Shown: positions 4,769 through 7,480 of the stretch, in pieces | Numbering within the stretch: position 1 is the stretch's first letter | Layout: the number at the start of each line of letters is the position of its first letter | Source: DATKMG01 sp041476565 | GTDB lineage: Bacteria > Acidobacteriota > Terriglobia > Versatilivoradales > Versatilivoraceae | Reading direction: 5' to 3' | Assembly (NCBI GenBank): GCA_041476565.1 | Contig: JBGOTQ010000370.1 | Coordinates: forward strand, 1-7,480 | DNA: 7,480 nucleotides | The notes under the pieces: generated by a model | What the model was told of the DNA's origin: nothing | Databases searched by the model: none | What the model saw: only the letters and a program-made list of their open reading frames with translations | Made by a program: the position numbers and the translations under genes

Positions 4769-7480
4769 TCACGGTTCTCCTCTTCGGGCCGGTTGGCGCA
4801 CCGTGAACAGGAGTTCACGAAGCTGTGCCGGTATTGGTTCGCCAGGCAGGTAACGCTTGGTGAGCTGCTCGCTCTTCACCACTTCCACTTCCATTTTTTC
4901 CCGATCGCCGGTGGCGCGGTAGAGCCGGCTTAAGGCGTAATGGGCCTCAACCAGATCGGGGCTCAACCGGACGGCTTCCTGAAGATGCATCGTGGCAGTG
5001 ACATAGTCCCCCCGGGCCAGGGCATTTCGACCCGATAAGGAGAGGATATAGGGATCATCGGGGTCCATCCTTAGCGCTTGCGAAACCAATTCATCAACCT
5101 TTTCGTGGTCTTTGGGATCCAGCTCCATGGTGGCTAGAGCCAGGTAGTAATAGGCCGAGGCCTCCTTTGCCCCCAGCGCAATGGCGGTTTCCAATAGCGG
5201 CTTGGCTTCGGTGGCCTGGCGGCGATTCTGCAGGTTGATCCCATTGATCAGATAAGGAAAATACCATTCCGGCCACCGGGACTGGATTTGCGTCAATTTC
5301 TCCCTGCCTTCCCCGACTTTTGTCATCAGCATTAGCGTCATAGCTTCCACCAGCTGGAATTCGGGGACATCTGGGATGATTGAGGAAGCTTGATGCAGAA
5401 GCTCGATTGTTTCCTGGTATCTTTCATGCTTGATCAGGAACTGGGAGGCTTGCAGGTACAGGTCCACACGAGTGGGATTGGCATGGAAGCTTTCATTCAA
5501 CGCTCCCACTGCCTCTTCGAAGCGATTCGAAGCATCCAGCAGTTGTGCTCGAAGCAGGTAGTAATCTCCGTTCCGGTCCGAAGCGGGCACCTCGTCGAGC
5601 AGCTTCAATCCTTCCGCTGGGCCAGCCACGTGGAAGACGGCCAACGCCAGGTCCAGAAGCCCCTCCGTAGGAAACCCCGTGTTTTTCCTTCCAGTTTCCA
5701 GCATTGACTTGGCGGCTTCGTACTGCTCGAATTCGATCAAGATATGACCGCTTCGGGCGAGAATCTTGCCATCCGAGACCGATTGACGAACCTCTTCAAA
5801 GAGCCGGCTCGCATCTCCGGTCCTGTTCTCCTCAAGCCAGGCTTTTGCCAGACGGGTCTTCGCTTCGAAGTCCTGGGGACGCTCGCGAAGTTCCTCCTGC
5901 AGACCGTCCAGGTAGCGACTCCGCTGTTGTTCGGGAGAAAGACTAAAGAAATCGATTAAGCCTCTACGTGGCATACTCTTCTTTTTTCCCCCGCCCAGCT
6001 TCTCGAATTGCGCCAGAGCCTCGGCCATTTCCCGGGAGCGCCCGAGGCTGCGCATGGCTCGACTGTATTGGAAGTAGAGGGCCGAGTCCTGCGGGGATAA
6101 CTCAATTGCTTTCTTCAATACTCCCGCAGCCTCGTCGGGTTTCTCCAGTTTCAGAAAGGCACGGCCAAGCTGCTCCATGGCTCGAACGTTTTCTGGTTCC
6201 TGTTTGAGAGAATATTGAAGGTCCTCTACTGCCTTGGCCGGCTGATTGAGGTCCAGGTACAGAACGCCCCGGCCAAATCGGGCCGCATCGAATTTAGGAT
6301 TCAGTTCCAACGCGCGGCTGAAGTGCTCGAGCGAGTCGACCTTCTCGTCTACGAATTCAGCCACACCGAGTTCGTAATACCCGACTGGATCGGAGGGGTG
6401 CGTCTCGACATACCAGCGAAGATCGGGAATCCCGGCCTTGAGGTTGTAGTTCCTAACCAGGGAAAATCCCCGCTCCCGACGTGCGACGGCATCATCAGGT
6501 TTAAGCTGGAGATACTTATTGAATGCGATGACTGCATCCCCATAGAAACCCAAATTGGAAGTGACTTGAGTCATCAGCAACAAAATGTCGGATCGTTGAG
6601 GCGCAAGACGATTGGCCCGAACCAGTACTGGAACCGCCAGCCCGTCCTGGTGTTGATCAGCGTAAACACGAGCCAAGCCGAGAAGGCTGTCGACATCCTC
6701 CGGCTTCTTCTCGACAGCCTTCAAAAAGATTTCCTGGGCGCGGTCGAAATGCCCTGCTCGCGCAGCGGCCTGGCCCAGGTTATACAAAATCTCGAAATTC
6801 CCAGGTGCGGATTCCAGTGCGCGACCAAAGGCCTTCTCAGCTTCTTCGAACTGTTCTGTAACCACGTAAGCCATGCCTATCGAGAAGACAATTCGGGGAT
6901 CGCTTGGAGCCTGTTGCTGGATCAGTCGAATCAGATTGGCTGCCTCAGCTTTCTGGCCGGCCCAGTAAAGGGCCTGGGCTTTCAAAAGCTGGAAGGGAAC
7001 GGAACCTTGCTCTGATGGCGGAAGCTGGCCGAGATAACGTAAAGCTGCCTGTCCATTCTTCTTGTCTACATTGATACCGGCAAGCTGCAAGTTTGCATTG
7101 ACATGACGAGGTTCTACCGCAACCACCCGTAAGAACGCTGCCTGGGCCTTTTCAATCAGGCCTTGCGCCAGATAGTGATTACCCAGGTTGTTGTTCAAAA
7201 TGGCTGAGTTTGGCACCACCTCTAGTGCCTTCTTGTAATAGCTCTCAGCCTCTTCGTAGCGCTTCTGTGCGTCCAGGACGGCGCCCATCAGACTTAATGC
7301 CCGAACTTCTCTAGGTCGCTTTTCGAGTATTTCCCGTAACTTCTGTTCAGCCTCTTGGAACCTGCCTGCTTGGTAGGCAGCGGTGATGGGCCCATAAATA
7401 GATGGGCGAGTCTCGGTTTGAGCCAGCAAAAGGGCTGAAGCAAGTAGAAAGATTGAGGTCAACTTAAAGCTATGACACAT
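4769..7480 (-). CDS. Large exported tetratricopeptide-repeat (TPR) protein
   Basis: The 903-residue product starts at the ATG on the last bases of the window (complement of 7478-7480); a slightly longer N-terminus outside the window is possible. Residues 1-20 look like a signal peptide (K6, hydrophobic SIFLLASALLLA, probable cleavage before Q21), with no lipobox Cys. Nearly all the rest is TPR: roughly 20-24 units of about 34 residues with the usual W/L-G-Y-A-F-A-P pattern, for example YNLGQAAARAGHFDRAQEIF and LSLSGRNALARGDYVTATMH. Two blocks can be seen, about residues 30-495 and 520-890, separated by a non-TPR basic linker (GGGKKKSMPRRGLIDFFSLS, residues 496-515). TPR arrays are protein-binding scaffolds; exported ones often support envelope assembly or secretion, but no catalytic domain or partner is visible. 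A slippery heptamer lies at the linker. The gene converges on the small gene at 4259-4594, and its promoter would lie outside the window. Confidence 0.9.
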   Translation of the reverse strand: MCHSFKLTSIFLLASALLLAQTETRPSIYGPITAAYQAGRFQEAEQKLREILEKRPREVRALSLMGAVLDAQKRYEEAESYYKKALEVVPNSAILNNNLGNHYLAQGLIEKAQAAFLRVVAVEPRHVNANLQLAGINVDKKNGQAALRYLGQLPPSEQGSVPFQLLKAQALYWAGQKAEAANLIRLIQQQAPSDPRIVFSIGMAYVVTEQFEEAEKAFGRALESAPGNFEILYNLGQAAARAGHFDRAQEIFLKAVEKKPEDVDSLLGLARVYADQHQDGLAVPVLVRANRLAPQRSDILLLMTQVTSNLGFYGDAVIAFNKYLQLKPDDAVARRERGFSLVRNYNLKAGIPDLRWYVETHPSDPVGYYELGVAEFVDEKVDSLEHFSRALELNPKFDAARFGRGVLYLDLNQPAKAVEDLQYSLKQEPENVRAMEQLGRAFLKLEKPDEAAGVLKKAIELSPQDSALYFQYSRAMRSLGRSREMAEALAQFEKLGGGKKKSMPRRGLIDFFSLSPEQQRSRYLDGLQEELRERPQDFEAKTRLAKAWLEENRTGDASRLFEEVRQSVSDGKILARSGHILIEFEQYEAAKSMLETGRKNTGFPTEGLLDLALAVFHVAGPAEGLKLLDEVPASDRNGDYYLLRAQLLDASNRFEEAVGALNESFHANPTRVDLYLQASQFLIKHERYQETIELLHQASSIIPDVPEFQLVEAMTLMLMTKVGEGREKLTQIQSRWPEWYFPYLINGINLQNRRQATEAKPLLETAIALGAKEASAYYYLALATMELDPKDHEKVDELVSQALRMDPDDPYILSLSGRNALARGDYVTATMHLQEAVRLSPDLVEAHYALSRLYRATGDREKMEVEVVKSEQLTKRYLPGEPIPAQLRELLFTVRQPARRGEP
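5981..5987 (-). other. In-frame dnaX-type slippery heptamer within the TPR gene
   Basis: On the coding (minus) strand the sequence is GGG GGA AAA AAG AAG, so the heptamer A AAA AAG lies in exactly the codon phase used by the E. coli dnaX -1 frameshift site. It codes for G498-K499-K500 of the TPR protein. A -1 slip would add five codons (E E Y A T) and stop at TAG (complement of 5964-5966). A G-rich stretch lies directly upstream. I see no strong downstream hairpin, and A-runs also occur by chance at lysine pairs. Confidence 0.4.

Noticed and set aside
4572..4853. A 93-codon plus-strand frame overlapping the small gene's end and the TPR stop
   Set aside because: It runs through the CAGAGG-type repeat (giving the typical spurious HRGTE peptide) and both hairpins, and overlaps better-supported genes at both ends.
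6215..7015. A 266-codon open frame on the plus strand inside the TPR region
   Set aside because: It is fully antisense to a clear TPR array with strong repeat periodicity, has no ribosome site of note and no recognisable domain. Long antisense frames arise readily opposite such coding sequence.

Overview
The window looks like a chromosomal stretch from a Gram-negative (diderm) bacterium of moderate G+C. Evidence for an outer membrane is an OmpA-type lipoprotein with a lipobox and peptidoglycan-binding residues. The combination of a Tat translocase end, a very long exported TPR protein and scattered palindromic or CAGAGG-type intergenic repeats would fit an Acidobacteriota-like genome, but that assignment is an impression and is not proven by the sequence. 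No insertion sequence, CRISPR array, tRNA or rRNA is visible.

Layout. Positions 1-117 hold the last 38 codons of a TatC-like protein (+). Positions 118-572 have no confident gene. They contain a GC-rich hairpin, a 25-bp imperfect palindrome, possible remnants of a decayed reading frame and a TATAAT box. A small exported M48-like zinc metalloprotease follows (573-1202, +), then an OmpA/Lpp-like lipoprotein (1490-2224, +) that ends before a strong stem-loop (2292-2325). A two-transmembrane sensor histidine kinase comes next (2494-3882, +), with no response regulator in the window. Positions 3883-4258 are non-coding and hold a CAGAGG-type repeat. A small unrecognised gene (4259-4594, +) lies between this repeat and an inverted relative of it at 4616-4632. 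The right third, 4769-7480 (-), is one 903-residue exported TPR protein convergent to everything else. Its start codon lies at the window edge.

How the parts relate. Most of the recognisable products act in or across the envelope: Tat export, an exported protease, a peptidoglycan-anchored lipoprotein, a membrane sensor kinase and an exported TPR scaffold. The genes are separated by long gaps (about 250-450 bases), so they look like separate transcription units and not one operon. I see no clear multi-gene undescribed system. The most testable unusual signal is a dnaX-type slippery heptamer (A AAA AAG) placed in frame in the TPR gene at the junction of its two TPR blocks. A -1 slip there would end translation within a few codons and give an N-terminal-half product.
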